Positions 14,043 to 15,697 of a DNA stretch of 15,697 nt are shown here, one piece after another. The DNA comes from Clostridia bacterium (lineage in GTDB: Bacteria > Bacillota_A > Clostridia > Christensenellales > Aristaeellaceae). How positions within the stretch are numbered: position 1 is the first letter of the stretch; every line of letters starts with the position of its first letter. A program made the translations under genes and the position numbers. The stretch spans positions 1 through 15,697 of the forward strand of contig JAFQIF010000187.1 of NCBI GenBank assembly GCA_017397695.1, in the 5' to 3' direction. The notes below the pieces were generated by a model. That model saw nothing but the letters and a program-made list of their open reading frames with translations, was not told the origin of the DNA and made no database searches.

Positions 14043-14911
14043 CTGAGCACCTCCAGCGCGCAGCGGACCTTCTCGCGGCCTGCGTCGGAGATCTCGCACA
14101 GCGGCAGGCGATAGCCGCCCACACCCATACCCAGCTGGTTCATCGCTTCCTTGATCGGAATCGGATTGACCTCGCAGAAGAGGGTGTTGATCAGTTCCAG
14201 ATATTTGAGCTGGATCTCTCGCGCCTTCGCTACATTGCCTGCAGCAAACGCCGCCACCAGATCATGACTCTCCTTCGGACAGATATTCGCCCACACGGAG
14301 ATTACACCCACCGCACCCAGGCTCATCATCGGCACGATCATATCGTCGTTGCCGGAGAACATGCAGAAATCGTCGTTCAGCAGCTTGGCGATCTGCGCCG
14401 CATAGCTGATATTGCCGCTGGCCTCCTTGATGCCCGCCACATTCGGATGCTTTGCCAGCCTCGCGCAGCAAGCCGGAGAGATGGCGCAGCCCGTGCGGCC
14501 CGGTACATTGTACAGGATGATCGGCGTATCGACCGTATCCGCTACCGTGGCAAAATGGCGGTACATACCCTCGTCATTCGCCTTGTTATAATACGGGGTG
14601 ATCAGCAGTAAGCCGTCCGCGCCCATATCGTGATACTTGCGGCTCTTTTCCAGCTGGGTCTGCGTGCTGTTGGAGCCCGCGCCGCAGATAACCGGAATCC
14701 TGCCATTCACCGTCTCGATCACGCAGCGGGCGACCTCGTCGTCCTCTTCGTGGCTCATGGTGCTCGATTCACCGGTCGTACCCAGCGCAACAATGCCATC
14801 CGTGCCCTCGGCCAGATGCCACTTCACCAGTTCTTTGAGCTTATCAAAATTCACGCTGCCGTCCGGATGAAACGGCGTAACGATCGCTACATAGCTTCCT
14901 GAAAACTTCAT
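14039..14911 (-). CDS. dapA: 4-hydroxy-tetrahydrodipicolinate synthase
   Basis: Condenses pyruvate with L-aspartate-4-semialdehyde, the first step specific to the diaminopimelate/lysine pathway, forming a Schiff base with an active-site lysine. 290 residues, normal length for this TIM-barrel family. Visible motifs are GTTGESST (44-51), the YNVPGRTG stretch with catalytic Tyr134 and substrate-binding Arg139, and GIKEASG with Schiff-base Lys162. GSNST (79-83) and FSGND also fit the family. The ATG is preceded by GGGAGGT about 8 bases upstream. It is the first gene of dapA-dapB-dapH and follows a promoter at 14948-14976. The leader is only about 30 bases, too short for a lysine riboswitch. The DapA product is also the branch point to dipicolinate in spore-formers. 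Confidence 0.97.
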   Translation of the reverse strand: MKFSGSYVAIVTPFHPDGSVNFDKLKELVKWHLAEGTDGIVALGTTGESSTMSHEEDDEVARCVIETVNGRIPVICGAGSNSTQTQLEKSRKYHDMGADGLLLITPYYNKANDEGMYRHFATVADTVDTPIILYNVPGRTGCAISPACCARLAKHPNVAGIKEASGNISYAAQIAKLLNDDFCMFSGNDDMIVPMMSLGAVGVISVWANICPKESHDLVAAFAAGNVAKAREIQLKYLELINTLFCEVNPIPIKEAMNQLGMGVGGYRLPLCEISDAGREKVRCALEVLR

Positions 14912-14947
14912 GGTTGGTTACCTCCCGCTTGATCTTAGATAGCGGTT

Positions 14948-14976
14948 ATTCTAGCACAGCAAAGCGAGGCTGTAAA
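14948..14976 (-). promoter_or_regulatory. Predicted promoter of the dapA operon
   Basis: On the minus strand, TTTACA (14971-14976; five of six -35 matches) is followed by a 17-base spacer and TAGAAT (14948-14953; five of six -10 matches). The -10 is preceded by TGC, an extended -10. The predicted start is near 14941, about 30 bases before the dapA ATG. The -35 lies in the loop of the inverted repeat at 14956-14990, so a protein binding that dyad, or cruciform formation, would affect this promoter. Confidence 0.8.
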
Positions 14977-14990
14977 CCTCGCTTTGTTGT
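14956..14990. terminator. Long inverted repeat in the purD-dapA gap: terminator and/or operator
   Basis: Plus-strand arms ACAGCAAAGCGAGG (14956-14969) and CCTCGCTTTGTTGT (14977-14990) pair over 14 bp with one G-U wobble around a 7-base loop. It is placed to terminate purD, whose stop is 32 bp away. However, the only good T tract (TTTT at 14991-14994, extending GTTGT) lies on the plus-strand side. On the minus strand the stem is followed by GCTAGAATAACC, with no T run. It may be a two-way terminator that is weak for purD, a stop for antisense transcription of dapA, or an operator dyad, since it encloses the dapA -35 element. Confidence 0.65.
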
Positions 14991-15022
14991 TTTTATCATT
15001 TCAAGGTATCTGAATTGTATTT

Positions 15023-15697
15023 TTAACAATCCTTGCTGCCAATGTCGCTGCGCATATGTACGCCGTCAAAATGAATCTGCTTCGCAGCGGCATACGCGCT
15101 CTCCACAGCAGCCTTCAGGCTTCCGCCCAGCGCAGTCACGCCCAGCACGCGGCCGCCTGCGGTCACAAACTCACCGTCTGCCATTTTAGTACCTGCATGG
15201 TACACAGTCGCGCCCATCTCCTCGGCCTTATCCATGCCGGTGATCACCTTGCCGCCCTCGTACTTGCCAGGGTAGCCGCCGCTGGCGAGCACGATGCACG
15301 CAGCAGATTCCTGCTTCCACTGGATATCCAGATCGGACAGGGTCTGATTGCGCACGGCCATCATAATCTCCATGAGATCGCTGTCAAGCAGCGGGAGCAC
15401 GACCTGCGTCTCCGGATCGCCGAAGCGCGCATTATACTCGACCACCTTCGGGCCCTTTTCGGTGAGCATCAGGCCCACGTAGAGCACGCCCTTGAAGGTA
15501 AAACCCTCGGCATTCATGGCGTTCAGCGTCGGCACGAGGATCTCGTTCATGGTGCGCTGCGCAATTTCCTGGGTATACAACGGGCTCGGCGCGAATGCAC
15601 CCATGCCGCCGGTATTCGGGCCCTGATCGTTGTCATACACGCGCTTGTGATCCTGACTGGCGCGCATCGGCACGATGGTCTTGCCGTCGCAGAAACA
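15023..15697 (-). CDS. purD: Phosphoribosylamine-glycine ligase, C-terminal part (runs off right edge)
   Basis: ATP-grasp enzyme that joins glycine to 5-phosphoribosylamine, the second step of de novo purine synthesis. 224 residues are present of a usual 420-430; the N-terminal half lies beyond the window. The frame is open to the last base (CFCDGKTIVPM), so the ATG at 15673 is internal. Family motifs include DGKTIVPM, SQDHKRVYDNDQGPNTGGMGAF, FKGVLYVGLMLTEKGPKVVEYNARFGDPETQVVLPLL (ATP/metal site Glu and Asn in VEYNARFGDPE), CIVLASGGYPG and GGRVLGVTALG near the end. It stops with TAA at 15023, followed by the inverted repeat at 14956-14990. It is probably the last gene of a purine operon and separate from the dap genes, which have their own promoter. 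Confidence 0.97.
   Translation of the reverse strand, partial: CFCDGKTIVPMRASQDHKRVYDNDQGPNTGGMGAFAPSPLYTQEIAQRTMNEILVPTLNAMNAEGFTFKGVLYVGLMLTEKGPKVVEYNARFGDPETQVVLPLLDSDLMEIMMAVRNQTLSDLDIQWKQESAACIVLASGGYPGKYEGGKVITGMDKAEEMGATVYHAGTKMADGEFVTAGGRVLGVTALGGSLKAAVESAYAAAKQIHFDGVHMRSDIGSKDC

Noticed and set aside
14912..14947. Lysine riboswitch in front of dapA
   Set aside because: The predicted leader is only about 30 bases, far shorter than the lysine riboswitch, and shows no such fold.

Overview
The window is a gene-dense, moderately high-GC stretch (around 60% GC by eye) in which every supported gene reads on the minus strand. Firmicute-type features point to a Clostridia-like bacterium: an L7Ae-family protein just upstream of rpsL, the acetylase-type lysine gene dapH, strong AGGAGG ribosome binding sites and sigma-A-like promoters. 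A gut lineage such as Christensenellales or Oscillospirales is a guess. No mobile element, CRISPR array, tRNA or rRNA was seen.

In order of transcription (right to left): the 3' two thirds of purD (15023-15697, open at the window edge). Then a 111-bp gap holding a long inverted repeat that overlaps a well-formed promoter. Then the diaminopimelate/lysine genes dapA, dapB (overlapping dapA by 4 bp) and dapH. Next, after only 37 bp, come seven consecutive, intact paralogues of the CotH kinase family (12487 down to 803), named CotH-1 to CotH-7 here. They are separated by 12-68 bp or overlap by 4 bp. After them a separate canonical promoter (722-750) drives an L7Ae/YbxF-type RNA-binding protein and rpsL, which runs off the left edge.

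The striking part is the 11.7-kb CotH array. Each protein has an N-terminal hydrophobic segment, a shared module of about 105 residues that I cannot assign to a named domain, the CotH kinase-like core (RG motif, DN..NN, WDxD) and a conserved helical C-terminus. The copies fall into three groups: CotH-1/2, CotH-3/6 and CotH-4/5/7. They differ at positions near the presumed active site, which suggests repeated duplication followed by specialisation. All seven are full length, so they appear to be kept by selection.

The spacing and the lack of an obvious terminator suggest that dapA-dapB-dapH-CotH-1..7 could be one long transcript, perhaps attenuated between CotH-2 and CotH-3. A functional link between lysine/diaminopimelate synthesis and predicted surface kinases is inference only. 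All family assignments come from reading motifs, not from database searches.
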